A stretch of 64,000 bases of DNA, taken from Rhodocyclaceae bacterium. Its GTDB lineage: Bacteria > Pseudomonadota > Gammaproteobacteria > Burkholderiales > Rhodocyclaceae. The DNA lies in NCBI GenBank assembly GCA_030682175.1, contig JAUXOM010000036.1, positions 62,001 to 126,000 of the forward strand, written 5' to 3'. A model generated the notes under the pieces. It saw nothing but the letters and a program-made list of their open reading frames with translations, made no database searches and had not been told where the DNA came from. Of this stretch, positions 14,485 to 22,479 are shown one piece after another. Position 1 is the first letter of the stretch; each line of letters starts with the position of its first letter. A program made the translations under genes and the position numbers.

Positions 14485-15747
14485 CAGGGCCGGAGCATCA
14501 AATCTCCCGTAGTTGCAAGACGGAAGCGAGGTAGTCGGGGTTCCAGGCGGCGGCTTTGCGCTTTCTGGGCATGCTGGTCGCGCGTGACGTATCGCTACGA
14601 AATAGATTCAGCGAAACGCGGCGCAAGAACGAGAAATTCAACGCTGCGTTTCGTAGCCGAATGGAACTGGCGTCTTCGCCAAAGGTGACATCCAGACACC
14701 AGTGCAGACCGTTCTCGACACCCCAATGGGTGCGTACCGCATGAAGAATACGCCGGCTGTCTGCGGGCAGAGAACTGATCACAAAGCGGTGCTCGGTGCT
14801 GATTTTTCCTCCGATCTCGCGTGTCGATTCGATGCAGGCAACGCTGGTCAGTTTCGTCCACCGCGCTTTCACGCCCAACAGTTCCAGCCAGTCAAGATTA
14901 TCGACAGCGATGCAGCGACGCGTCTCCAGGCGTCCATGTCCCTTGTCCAGCGTTTCATGCACCGAAACTTCCCGCGTGGGATAGCCGGGAGTCTTGAGCA
15001 TGGTGAAGAAATCGCGCAGCGCTTCAGCCAACTGGGGTTGGTTGTCCTTGACGGCCAAGACGTAGTCGCCGCCGCCCCCGACAATCTGTTCAGCGATGGC
15101 CGTCTGGCAGCCCATGGCATCCATGGTCACGACGGCCCCTTCGAGTGCCAGCACCGGCAGCAACTCGGCAATGGCCGTGATTTCGTTCGACTTCTCCTCG
15201 CACGCGCGTTGCCCCAAGGTCAAGCCATAGTCGGCGGCATACGCCGATACTTGATGTAACGCGCGCAAGCCTCGAGCACAGCGCGCTGACCCGCGTAAGG
15301 CTTTGCCATCAATGGCAATCACCCGCCCAGCGACGGCAGGACAGACGGCATTCATCCAGTGCTCAAAGCGCTGCTCCAACTCACGGGGCGAGAGCGCTTC
15401 GAATACGCGTCGGATGGTGTCGTGCCCGGGAATGCCATTGCGTAGCTTCAGGTAACGCCGCAGCCATTCTTCCCTGGCCAGTCCCCAGTCTTCGATGTCA
15501 TCCCAGCCTTCGGCCCCGGACATCACCGCACACAGCGCCAAGACGATGATGTCGAGCAGGTCATGGTCGGTACGCCCTTCAACACGTGGGTCAGGCAGAT
15601 CGCCAAACCGCTCGATCAGTCCGGTGATCGACTCTTTCTCCGCCATTTCTCGCTCCCAAAATGCGCGAGTAAACGTGATTTCAACAGGGTTTACAACCCC
15701 TTGTCGTAAGGGGCTGACTGTTAACGACTTTTCATGCTCCGGCCCTG
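14485..15747 (-). mobile_element. ISAs1-family insertion sequence, 1263 bp
   Basis: Ends are inverted repeats: CAGGGCCGGAGCATCA at 14485 and its complement TTTTCATGCTCCGGCCCTG ending at 15747. One intact transposase gene occupies the minus strand. The flanking ten bases (CGATCAAGGA on the left, GGCCGCCCTT on the right) do not match, so I see no target duplication; this, with the lost toxin half, suggests a deletion at one side after insertion. Confidence 0.88.
14498..15646 (-). CDS. ISAs1-family DDE transposase
   Basis: 382 residues from MAEKESITGLIERFGDLPDPRV, which is the usual N-terminal DDE_Tnp_1-associated domain with HDLLDIIVLALCAVMSGAEGW. The catalytic acidic residues appear in RVIAIDGKALRGS (D), AVVTMDAMGCQ (D) and HWGVENGLHWCLDVTFGED (E). 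GGGAG is about 6-8 nt upstream of the start. The frame is uninterrupted, so the element may still be active. A longer upstream ORF start at 15832 lies outside the inverted repeat and is not used. Confidence 0.93.
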   Translation of the reverse strand: MAEKESITGLIERFGDLPDPRVEGRTDHDLLDIIVLALCAVMSGAEGWDDIEDWGLAREEWLRRYLKLRNGIPGHDTIRRVFEALSPRELEQRFEHWMNAVCPAVAGRVIAIDGKALRGSARCARGLRALHQVSAYAADYGLTLGQRACEEKSNEITAIAELLPVLALEGAVVTMDAMGCQTAIAEQIVGGGGDYVLAVKDNQPQLAEALRDFFTMLKTPGYPTREVSVHETLDKGHGRLETRRCIAVDNLDWLELLGVKARWTKLTSVACIESTREIGGKISTEHRFVISSLPADSRRILHAVRTHWGVENGLHWCLDVTFGEDASSIRLRNAALNFSFLRRVSLNLFRSDTSRATSMPRKRKAAAWNPDYLASVLQLREI

Positions 15748-15839
15748 GGCCGCCCTTCTCCCCCGGCCCCTGGTATGTTCTGCTTTTAAGGGATATAAAA
15801 AATGATGTTGAGGCAGTGGAGTTTGTGGGCAAAGCTAGC

Positions 15840-15903
15840 TGCCTCCTCTCTCCCTCTGGGAGAGAGGTCGGGAGAGCGGGATTGGCCCGGCGGCAAGGCT
15901 CCG
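15840..15903. repeat. Palindromic intergenic repeat upstream of dacC
   Basis: CCTCTCTCCCTCTGGGAGAGAGG hairpin followed by CGGGAGAGC and GGCCCGGCGGC, a degraded member of the CTTGGGGCGGCCCGGCGG class. The rest of 15748-15961 shows no gene. Confidence 0.55.
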
Positions 15904-15961
15904 CGTGTGAATCAGGCAGCGCGTTATAATTTGATCATCCCCCATTCCCTCGGTTTCTCCC

Positions 15962-17092
15962 ATGCCTTTCCTGCCTCTCTTGTTTCTCCTGCTGAGCCTG
16001 TTCACCCTTCCCGTCCATGCCAGCGAGCCGCCCCCGGTGCTGGCGGCGCGTGCCTGGCTGCTGATCGATCATGGCAGCGGCCAGGTGCTCGCCGCGCAGA
16101 ATCCCGGCCAGAAGGTCGAGCCGGCGTCGCTGACCAAGATCATGACGTCCTATCTCGTGCATGCCGCCCTGCGCGATGGCAAGCTCAAGCGCGATCAGGT
16201 CGTGCCGGTTTCCACCAAGGCCTGGAAGGCGATCGGTTCGCGCATGTTCATCGAGCCCAACCGGCCGGTGACCGTCGATGAACTGTTGCATGGCTTGGTC
16301 ATCCAGTCCGGCAACGACGCCAGCATCGCCCTCGCCGAAGCGGTGGCGGGTAGCGAGGAGGCCTTCGCCGGCATGATGAATGCCGAGGCGCGGCGCCTCG
16401 GTCTCACCAACACCAACTATGTCAATGCCACCGGCCTGCCCGATCCCGCCCACATGACAACGGTCGAAGATCTGGCCCGCCTGACCAGCGCGCTGATCCG
16501 CGATTTCCCCGCCGACTATCCGCTCAATGCCGTCAAGGACTACACCTACAACAAGATCAAGCAGCCCAACCGCAATCGCCTGTTGTGGCTGGACCAGGCG
16601 ATTGACGGCGTGAAGACCGGGCATACCGAGGCGGCGGGCTACTGCCTGATCGCCTCGCGCAACGACGGCGTGCGCCGCCTGACGGCCGTGGTGGTCGGTA
16701 CCGCATCGGATCAGGCGCGCGTGCAGGAGACCCTCGCACTGCTGCATTACGGCTATCGCGCCTTCGAGGCCGTCAAGCTCTACGACAAGGGGCAGGCGCT
16801 TTCCCAGCTCAAGCTATACAAGAGCAAGCTTGCCACGGTCGGGGCCGGTTTCACCGAAGATTTTGTGATTTCCCTGCCGCCGGGTGCATCCACCAGTGGT
16901 CGTCTCAAGGTGGAAGTCACCAGCCGCCAGCCGCTCATCGCGCCAGTGCGCCAGGGCGAAAACGTCGCCAAACTGAATTTGCTGCTGGACGGCAAGCCGC
17001 ATGGGGAATTTCCGCTGGTGGCGCTCACCGAGGCGCCGGTGGCCGGTCCGCTGGGCCGCGCCTGGGACAGCATCAAGCTTTGGCTGCAATAA
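15962..17092 (+). CDS. dacC: D-alanyl-D-alanine carboxypeptidase (PBP5/6 type)
   Basis: 376 residues with signal peptide (MPFLPLLFLLLSLFTLPVHA). Active-site motifs are SLTK (about residues 56-59, serine nucleophile), SGN (about 119) and KTGHTEAAGYC (about 218). The C-terminal PBP5_C beta domain (about 280-360) and a short amphipathic terminal helix (LGRAWDSIKLWLQ) that anchors the enzyme to the inner membrane are present. It trims the terminal D-Ala from peptidoglycan pentapeptides. The next gene on this strand, dat, supplies or consumes D-alanine, and dacC-dat-ybeD-lipB-lipA is the usual betaproteobacterial order. Confidence 0.95.
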   Translation: MPFLPLLFLLLSLFTLPVHASEPPPVLAARAWLLIDHGSGQVLAAQNPGQKVEPASLTKIMTSYLVHAALRDGKLKRDQVVPVSTKAWKAIGSRMFIEPNRPVTVDELLHGLVIQSGNDASIALAEAVAGSEEAFAGMMNAEARRLGLTNTNYVNATGLPDPAHMTTVEDLARLTSALIRDFPADYPLNAVKDYTYNKIKQPNRNRLLWLDQAIDGVKTGHTEAAGYCLIASRNDGVRRLTAVVVGTASDQARVQETLALLHYGYRAFEAVKLYDKGQALSQLKLYKSKLATVGAGFTEDFVISLPPGASTSGRLKVEVTSRQPLIAPVRQGENVAKLNLLLDGKPHGEFPLVALTEAPVAGPLGRAWDSIKLWLQ

Positions 17093-17110
17093 ACCAGGGG
17101 AGTTGAGTTG

Positions 17111-17246
17111 TTCACCACGGAGAGCACTGAGGACACGGAGAAACATCAAGGCGCTTTAACCATAACGACCGCCTGTCAGTGGGCTAGCCGCCGGCTTCTC
17201 GAAATTAGCTTTTCCTCCGTGATCTCCGAGTCCTCCGTGGTGTGAA
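17111..17246. repeat. Facing CCACGGAG / CTCCGTGG repeat arms upstream of dat
   Basis: The left arm reads TTCACCACGGAGAGC then ACTGAGGACACGGAG; the right arm reads CTCCGTGATCTCCGAG then TCCTCCGTGGTG. They bound about 70 bp without a gene and end 13 bp before the dat start. The same arrangement occurs at 35388-35510. Confidence 0.85.
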
Positions 17247-17259
17247 AAGAGGTTTTTAA

Positions 17260-18129
17260 ATGACACTGGCTTACCTGAACGGCGAATATCTGCCCCTGGC
17301 CGAGGCCCGCGTGTCACCGATGGATCGCGGTTTTCTGTTCGGCGACGGCATCTATGAAGTCATTCCCGTCTATTCGCGCCGGCCGTTCCGGCTTGACGAA
17401 CACCTGGCGCGCCTGCAAAGAAGCCTCGATGCGATCCGGCTGATCAATCCGCTGACGCCGGATGCCTGGCGCGCGCTGGTCGGGCGCCTGGTCGCCGCGG
17501 CGGAATGGGCCGACCAGTCGGTGTATCTGCAGGTCACGCGCGGGCCTATGGAGGTGCGCAACCACGCCTTTCCCGCCACCGTCACGCCGACGGTGTTCGG
17601 TCTGGTCGAAGCGTTGGTCACGCCAGCGGCAGAACTCTGCGAAACAGGCGTCGCCGCCGTTTCGGCCCCCGACTTCCGCTGGCTGCGCTGCAACATCAAG
17701 TCCACTTCGCTGCTGGCCAACTGCCTGTTGCGGCAGGTGGCGGTTGATGCCGGCTGTACGGAAACGCTGCTGTTCCGCGACGGCATCCTTGCCGAGGGTT
17801 CCGCCTCCAACATTTTCGTCGTCAGGAATGGCGTGCTGCTGGCCCCGCAGAAAAACCATCTGATGCTCGCCGGCATCACCTACGACGTCGTGCTGGAACT
17901 CGCTGCTGCCCATGGCCTGCCGACCGAGGTGCGCGACATCACCGCTGCCGAAGTGCGCGCGGCGGACGAACTCTGGCTGACCTCGTCCACCAAGGAAGTG
18001 CTGGCCATCGTCGAACTGGATGGCCAGAAAGTCGGTGCTGGCGGGACGGCGGGCAAACCCGGCCCGCTATTCGCCAGCATGTACGGCTGGTATCAGGACT
18101 TCAAGCGCGATGTGATGAGATGCGGGTGA
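17260..18129 (+). CDS. dat: D-amino-acid aminotransferase (PLP fold type IV)
   Basis: 289 residues. Family signatures are RGFLFGDGIYEVIPVY near the N-terminus, RCNIKSTSLLANCL with the PLP-binding lysine, and EGSASNIFVVRNGVLLAP. It interconverts D-alanine and alpha-keto acids for wall synthesis or D-amino-acid use. Near the end, where homologues have a short VGxGxPGP turn, this protein reads [19 protein letters not shown]: the KVGAGGTA is one core repeat read in frame (residues 257-264). The PGP turn and terminal helix are retained, so activity is plausible. It is followed 3 bp later by ybeD. Confidence 0.93.
   Translation: MTLAYLNGEYLPLAEARVSPMDRGFLFGDGIYEVIPVYSRRPFRLDEHLARLQRSLDAIRLINPLTPDAWRALVGRLVAAAEWADQSVYLQVTRGPMEVRNHAFPATVTPTVFGLVEALVTPAAELCETGVAAVSAPDFRWLRCNIKSTSLLANCLLRQVAVDAGCTETLLFRDGILAEGSASNIFVVRNGVLLAPQKNHLMLAGITYDVVLELAAAHGLPTEVRDITAAEVRAADELWLTSSTKEVLAIVELDGQKVGAGGTAGKPGPLFASMYGWYQDFKRDVMRCG
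18028..18050 (+). repeat. Core dispersed repeat, copy 7 (inside dat)
   Basis: AAAGTCGGTGC then TGGCGGGACGGC, one mismatch to the common form, in frame as KVGAGGTA. Confidence 0.92.
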
Positions 18130-18132
18130 AGC

Positions 18133-18402
18133 ATGGCAGTTGAAGCGGAAACCCTGATCGAATTCCCCTGCGACTTTCCCATCAAGGTCATGGGCGCGAC
18201 ACGGGACGGTTTCGCCCAGGCGATTGTGGAGGTCGTGCTCAAGCATGCGCCAGATTTCGAAGCCGCCAAGGTCGAGATGCGACCCTCGCGGGCGGGCAAC
18301 TACCTCTCGCTGACCTGCACCATCCGCGCCACCTCGAAGCCGCAACTTGACGCCCTCTACCGCGAACTGACCGCGCACCCGTGGGTCAAGATCGCCCTCT
18401 GA
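18133..18402 (+). CDS. ybeD: YbeD/DUF493 family protein
   Basis: 89 residues with the DUF493 pattern: [13 protein letters not shown] at the N-terminus and [21 protein letters not shown] near the C-terminus (ACT-like ferredoxin fold). It is almost always encoded beside lipB; a modulating role in lipoylation is suspected but unproven. It starts 3 bp after the dat stop and overlaps the proposed lipB start by 22 bp, indicating translational coupling. Confidence 0.93.
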   Translation: MAVEAETLIEFPCDFPIKVMGATRDGFAQAIVEVVLKHAPDFEAAKVEMRPSRAGNYLSLTCTIRATSKPQLDALYRELTAHPWVKIAL

Positions 18403-18995
18403 TCGTCAAGCTGCTCGGTCAGGTCGACTACGAGCCGACCTGGCGCGCGATGCAGGACTTCACCGCCCGGCGCCAGCCGGATACGCCCGACGAACTCTGG
18501 CTCTGCGAACATCCGCCGGTGTTCACCCAGGGGCTCGCCGGCAAGCCGGAGCATCTGCTCGCCGAGATCGGCATTCCCGTCGTCAAGATCGACCGTGGCG
18601 GCCAGGTCACCTATCACGGTCCCGGCCAGCTCGTCTGCTACCTGCTGCTGGACCTGAAGCGGCGCGGCCTCACCATCAAGGGTCTGGTCAATCGCATGGA
18701 GCAGGCCGTCATCGACCTGCTGGCCGAGTTTGGCGTGAGCGCCGAGCGATTGAGCGGCGCGCCGGGCGTCTATGTCGCCGGCGCGAAGATCGCCGCACTC
18801 GGTTTAAAGGTGAAGAACAACTGCTGCTACCACGGCCTCGCGCTCAACGTCGCAATGGACCTTGCCCCCTTTACCGCGATCAACCCCTGCGGCTATGCCG
18901 GCATGGCGGTGACGCAGCTTTCTGCTTTCGACTCCCACGCGAAGATGGAAGGCGTTGGCGCTCAATTGATCGAGCAGTTGCGCCAGCACCTGTAA
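18381..18995 (+). CDS. lipB: Lipoyl(octanoyl) transferase
   Basis: 204 residues using a GTG start at 18381 inside the ybeD 3' end. LipB moves octanoate from acyl carrier protein to lipoyl domains. Seen here: [19 protein letters not shown], the [19 protein letters not shown] segment with the catalytic lysine, and [13 protein letters not shown] with the catalytic cysteine. lipA, the next pathway enzyme, normally follows directly, but in this genome a 3.4-kb block with a restriction-modification gene separates them. Confidence 0.94.
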   Translation: MGQDRPLIVKLLGQVDYEPTWRAMQDFTARRQPDTPDELWLCEHPPVFTQGLAGKPEHLLAEIGIPVVKIDRGGQVTYHGPGQLVCYLLLDLKRRGLTIKGLVNRMEQAVIDLLAEFGVSAERLSGAPGVYVAGAKIAALGLKVKNNCCYHGLALNVAMDLAPFTAINPCGYAGMAVTQLSAFDSHAKMEGVGAQLIEQLRQHL

Positions 18996-19000
18996 AACAT

Positions 19001-19023
19001 GCCGTCTTGCCAGCGCCGACTTT
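19001..19023 (-). repeat. Core dispersed repeat, copy 8 (between lipB and the R-M gene)
   Basis: GCCGTCTTGC then CAGCGCCGACTTT, 5 bp after the lipB stop. It and the copy at 22448-22470, in the same orientation, bracket the island between lipB and lipA. Confidence 0.92.
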
Positions 19024-19081
19024 TCGCTATACCCATATCACTCTGTTAGCATCGCCAGCCAACACACCACCGCGACCTCCC

Positions 19082-21880
19082 ATGCCTCTCTCCTGGAATG
19101 AAATCCGCTCCCGCGCGCTGGCGTTCTCCAAACATTGGGCCGATGCCGGCAACGAGGATGCGCAAGCCAAGCCCTTACTGATTGCCTTCTTCGAAATCTT
19201 CGGCATCACCGACAAGCGCATCGCCAGCTTCGAGCATGCGGTGAAGAAATACGGCGGTGACCGGGGCAAGATCGACCTGTTCTGGCCCGGCATCCTGCTG
19301 GTCGAAATGAAATCGCGCGGCAAGAACCTCGACCGCGCCTATACGCAGGCGATGGACTATTTTCCCGGCATCGTTGAGCGCGATCTACCGCGCTTTGTTC
19401 TGGTGTGCGACTTTGCGCGCTTCCGGCTGTTCGACCTGACGACCGGCACGACGCAAGAATTCACGCTGGCCGAGCTGCACAAAAATATCCGTCTGTTCGG
19501 CTTCATTGCCGGCTATCAAACCCAGGTCATCAAGCCGCAGGACCCGATCAACATCAAGGCCGCCGAGCGCATGGGGCGGCTGCACGACCAGCTCAAGGCC
19601 GTCGGTTACACAGGCCGACCGCTCGAGCTTTACCTCGTTCGCCTGCTGTTCTGCCTGTTCGCCGAAGACACCAGCATCTTCGAGAAACGGCAGTTCCAGG
19701 ACTACATCGAACAGCGCACCGGCGCCGACGGTTCAGACCTTGCCCACCACGTCGCCACGCTGTTCCACATCCTCAACACGCCGGCGGACAAGCGCCTCAA
19801 GAATCTCGACGAACAACTCGCCGCCTTCCCCTACATCAACGGCAAGCTGTTCGAAGCAGCGCTGCCGCCCGCGAGCTTCGACGCCGCGATGCGCGAAAGC
19901 CTGCTCGATCTGTGCGGGCTGGACTGGAGCCTGATCTCGCCCGCCATCTTTGGCTCCCTGTTCCAGAGCATCATGGACGACAAGGCCCGCCGCAATCTCG
20001 GCGCGCACTACACCAGCGAGGAAAACATCCTCAAGCTCATCAAGCCGCTGTTCCTCGATGCGCTATGGACCGAGTTCGAGAAAATCAGGAAGAACCGCAA
20101 CAGGTTGTTCGAGTTCCACAAGAAACTGCGCACCCTGCGCTTTTTCGATCCGGCCTGCGGTTGCGGCAACTTCCTCGTCATCACCTACCGCGAGCTGCGC
20201 CTGCTGGAGCTGGAAGTACTGCGCGCCGCCCATGCCGGCGGCCAGCAAATGCTGGACATCCATCAACTGGTGGCCGTCGACGTCGACCAGTTCTACGGTA
20301 TCGAGATCGAGGATTTCCCGGCGCAGATCGCCCAGGTCGCGCTGTGGCTCACCGACCACCAGATGAACATCAAGGTCAGTGAGGAATTCGGCGCCTACTT
20401 CGTGCGCATCCCGCTGACCCACAGCGCCACCATCATCCATGGCAATGCCCTGCAACTCGACTGGAACGCCGTCCTGCCAGCGCCGACTTGTGCCTATGTG
20501 CTGGGCAATCCGCCGTTTGTCGGGGCCAAGTTCATGGACGACGCCCAGCGCGAGGACACACGCGCCGTGTTCGCCAGCATCGACAACGCCGGCCTGCTTG
20601 ATTTCGTCGCCGCCTGGTATGTGAAGGCCGCGCGCTACATGGAGGCGAACCCGGCGATGCGTGCCGCCTTCGTCTCAACCAATAGCATTACGCAGGGCGA
20701 GCAGGTCGGTGCTTTGTGGGGCTGGATGCTGGCGCAAGGCATCAAGATTCACTTCGCCCACCGCACGTTTTCATGGAACAACGAGGCTCGCGGCAAAGCC
20801 GCCGTGCATTGCGTCATTGTCGGCTTCGGCCTTGGCGAGGTGGCCGAGAAGATCATCTTCGAGTATGAGAGCATCAAGGGCGACGCCCACGCGGTGAAGG
20901 CGGCAAACATCAACCCGTATCTGGTGGATGCGCCGGATGTCGTGCTGCCGCGTCGCTCAAAACCGCTTTGCGACGTGCCAGAGATCGGCATCGGCAACAA
21001 GCCGATCGATGGCGGTCACTATCTATTCACACCGGAAGAAAAGGCTGCTTTCCTCAAACTTGAGCCTGCCGCAGAGCCGTATTTCCGGCGCTGGCTGGGT
21101 TCTATTGAATTCATCAACGAAATTGAGCGCTGGTGCCTGTGGCTGGGCGACTGCTCCCCCGACAAGTTGCGTGCCATGCCGGAGGCAATGAAACGCGTTC
21201 AGGTCGTCAAGGCCGAGCGGCTGGCGAGCAAGAGCGTACCGACGCGTAAGCTCGCCGACACACCAACACGGTTTCATGTTGAGAACATGCCAGACGGCCC
21301 TTTTCTGATTTTGCCCGAGGTTTCTTCCGAGCGCCGCCCATTTATACCAATCGGATATGTTAAGCCACCTACTATGGCGAGCAGTCTGGTCAAGGTTATG
21401 CCTTCTGCTTCAATGCTGCATTTCGGCGTCCTGACCTCGACAATGCACAATGCTTGGATTCGATTTGTTTGCGGCAGGCTGAAAAGCGATTATCGGTATT
21501 CAATCAGCATCGTCTACAACAACTTCCCCTGGCCCACGCCCACCGACAAGCAGCGCACTGCCATCGAGGCCACTGCGCAAGCCGTCCTCGATGCCCGCGC
21601 CGCGCATCCGGGGGCGAGCCTCGCCGATCTCTACGACCCGCTGACCATGCCGCCCGATCTGGTGAAGGCGCACCAGAAACTCGATGCCGCCGTGGATGCC
21701 GCCTACGGCTACAAGGGCGCCGCCACCGATGCCGCGCGCGTGGCGTTTCTCTTTGGCCGCTATCAGGAAATCACCAGCCTGCTGCCCAAGGAGAAGTCGC
21801 CGTACCCGCTTCGGGGCATTTCATACCCGCTTCGGGGCACTTCGTCCCGCCAGCGCCGACTTTCGCAGGAACGGAAATGA
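19082..21880 (+). CDS. MmeI-like type IIL restriction-modification enzyme
   Basis: 932 residues, one-polypeptide endonuclease plus adenine methyltransferase. The N-terminal nuclease motif is D65-(9 residues)-E75-M-K77, in KIDLFWPG and LLVEMKSRG, matching the D-X9-E-X-K of MmeI. A helical connector follows, then SAM motif I DPACGCGNFL (D356) and catalytic motif NPPF (N476), and a target-recognition region containing VYNNFPWP and LYDPLTMPPDLVKAHQKLD, typical of MmeI C-termini. The ATG at 19082 gives the family N-terminus; an upstream TTG lies in the repeat and is not used. Two repeat copies are inside: AVLPAPT at 463-469, just before NPPF, and a C-terminal tail SPYPLRGISYPLRG. Its stop overlaps the next start (ATGA). 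Confidence 0.9.
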   Translation: MPLSWNEIRSRALAFSKHWADAGNEDAQAKPLLIAFFEIFGITDKRIASFEHAVKKYGGDRGKIDLFWPGILLVEMKSRGKNLDRAYTQAMDYFPGIVERDLPRFVLVCDFARFRLFDLTTGTTQEFTLAELHKNIRLFGFIAGYQTQVIKPQDPINIKAAERMGRLHDQLKAVGYTGRPLELYLVRLLFCLFAEDTSIFEKRQFQDYIEQRTGADGSDLAHHVATLFHILNTPADKRLKNLDEQLAAFPYINGKLFEAALPPASFDAAMRESLLDLCGLDWSLISPAIFGSLFQSIMDDKARRNLGAHYTSEENILKLIKPLFLDALWTEFEKIRKNRNRLFEFHKKLRTLRFFDPACGCGNFLVITYRELRLLELEVLRAAHAGGQQMLDIHQLVAVDVDQFYGIEIEDFPAQIAQVALWLTDHQMNIKVSEEFGAYFVRIPLTHSATIIHGNALQLDWNAVLPAPTCAYVLGNPPFVGAKFMDDAQREDTRAVFASIDNAGLLDFVAAWYVKAARYMEANPAMRAAFVSTNSITQGEQVGALWGWMLAQGIKIHFAHRTFSWNNEARGKAAVHCVIVGFGLGEVAEKIIFEYESIKGDAHAVKAANINPYLVDAPDVVLPRRSKPLCDVPEIGIGNKPIDGGHYLFTPEEKAAFLKLEPAAEPYFRRWLGSIEFINEIERWCLWLGDCSPDKLRAMPEAMKRVQVVKAERLASKSVPTRKLADTPTRFHVENMPDGPFLILPEVSSERRPFIPIGYVKPPTMASSLVKVMPSASMLHFGVLTSTMHNAWIRFVCGRLKSDYRYSISIVYNNFPWPTPTDKQRTAIEATAQAVLDARAAHPGASLADLYDPLTMPPDLVKAHQKLDAAVDAAYGYKGAATDAARVAFLFGRYQEITSLLPKEKSPYPLRGISYPLRGTSSRQRRLSQERK
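20468..20489 (-). repeat. Core dispersed repeat, copy 9 (inside MmeI-like gene)
   Basis: GCCGTCCTGCC then AGCGCCGACTT, lacking the last T. Encodes AVLPAPT six residues before the catalytic NPPF motif. Confidence 0.88.
21801..21863 (-). repeat. Extended dispersed repeat, copy 10 (3' end of MmeI-like gene)
   Basis: Two tandem units of TACCCGCTTCGGGGCA-type (each with a CCCG/CGGG dyad) precede a core GTCCCGCC-AGCGCCGACTTT. It encodes the last 20 or so residues of the enzyme and lies just upstream of the DUF6883 gene start. Confidence 0.9.
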
Positions 21881-22206
21881 GCGAACCGCTTCTTTTGGCG
21901 AACCTGCGTGTCGACGAGTCGAAAATCGTCGATTATCTGTTGAGCCGTTCCAACAGCCACGGCAAGGCGGCTTTCTTTCTCGGCTTTGGCTTTCTTCCCG
22001 ATGCGTGGGAGAGCATGTCGACCACCTTGAAGCAACATGCGCGAATCCATCCGATATCCGCTGCGGTTGATTCTCCCCATGGCACCCGTTACAGTGTCGA
22101 TGGCGAACTGGAAACCCCGAGCGGCAGGCGGCCGAGAGTGCGGACAGTCTGGATACGCGAAACCGATTCCGACGAGCTGCGATTGATCACGGCTCACCCG
22201 ATTTAG
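21877..22206 (+). CDS. DUF6883 family protein
   Basis: 109 residues, MSEPLLLANLRVDESKIVDYLL onward (shown in part), with SNSHGKAAFFLGFGF, QHARIHPISAAVDSPHGTRYSVDGELETP and VRTVWIRETDSDELRLITAHP in separate segments. The pattern KIVDYLLxxxxxxGKAxFFxxFGF...GxKYxVxGxLxTPxGxxxxVxTVW is that of DUF6883, small proteins of unknown function often next to DUF4926, as here. The start overlaps the R-M stop by four bases (ATGA), and AGGAACGG at the edge of the repeat serves as ribosome site. No catalytic residues can be assigned. Confidence 0.8.
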   Translation: MSEPLLLANLRVDESKIVDYLLSRSNSHGKAAFFLGFGFLPDAWESMSTTLKQHARIHPISAAVDSPHGTRYSVDGELETPSGRRPRVRTVWIRETDSDELRLITAHPI

Positions 22207-22214
22207 GAGGCATC

Positions 22215-22445
22215 ATGATTACCGAACATGCATCAGTGGTTTTGACCGAGGATATTCCGACTTCCGGTTTGGAGGCCGGCGACGTGGGTGTGGTCGTGCA
22301 TATCCATCGCGACGGCAAAGCCTACGAGGTGGAGTTCATGTCTCTGGACGGCGGCACGCTTGCCATTCATACGCTCGAAGCTTGGCAGTTGCGCGAAGCG
22401 CGCAGCCGCGATGTTCCCCATGTCCGGGAGTTGCTGGCAGCATAG
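22215..22445 (+). CDS. DUF4926 family protein
   Basis: 76 residues. [23 protein letters not shown] and [13 protein letters not shown] are the DUF4926 signature, a small all-beta SH3-like fold. Paired with DUF6883 (8-bp gap) and preceded by a strong TTAGGAGG site. DUF4926 proteins commonly accompany toxin-like or nuclease-like small genes, so an immunity or antitoxin role for the DUF6883 protein is possible, but this is inference only. Confidence 0.85.
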   Translation: MITEHASVVLTEDIPTSGLEAGDVGVVVHIHRDGKAYEVEFMSLDGGTLAIHTLEAWQLREARSRDVPHVRELLAA

Positions 22446-22447
22446 TC

Positions 22448-22470
22448 GCCGTCCTGCCGCCACCGACTTT
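22448..22470 (-). repeat. Core dispersed repeat, copy 11 (between DUF4926 and lipA)
   Basis: GCCGTCCTGCC then GCCACCGACTTT, 10 bp before the lipA start; the right-hand bracket of the island inserted in the lip operon. Confidence 0.88.
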
Positions 22471-22479
22471 CAAAAAATC

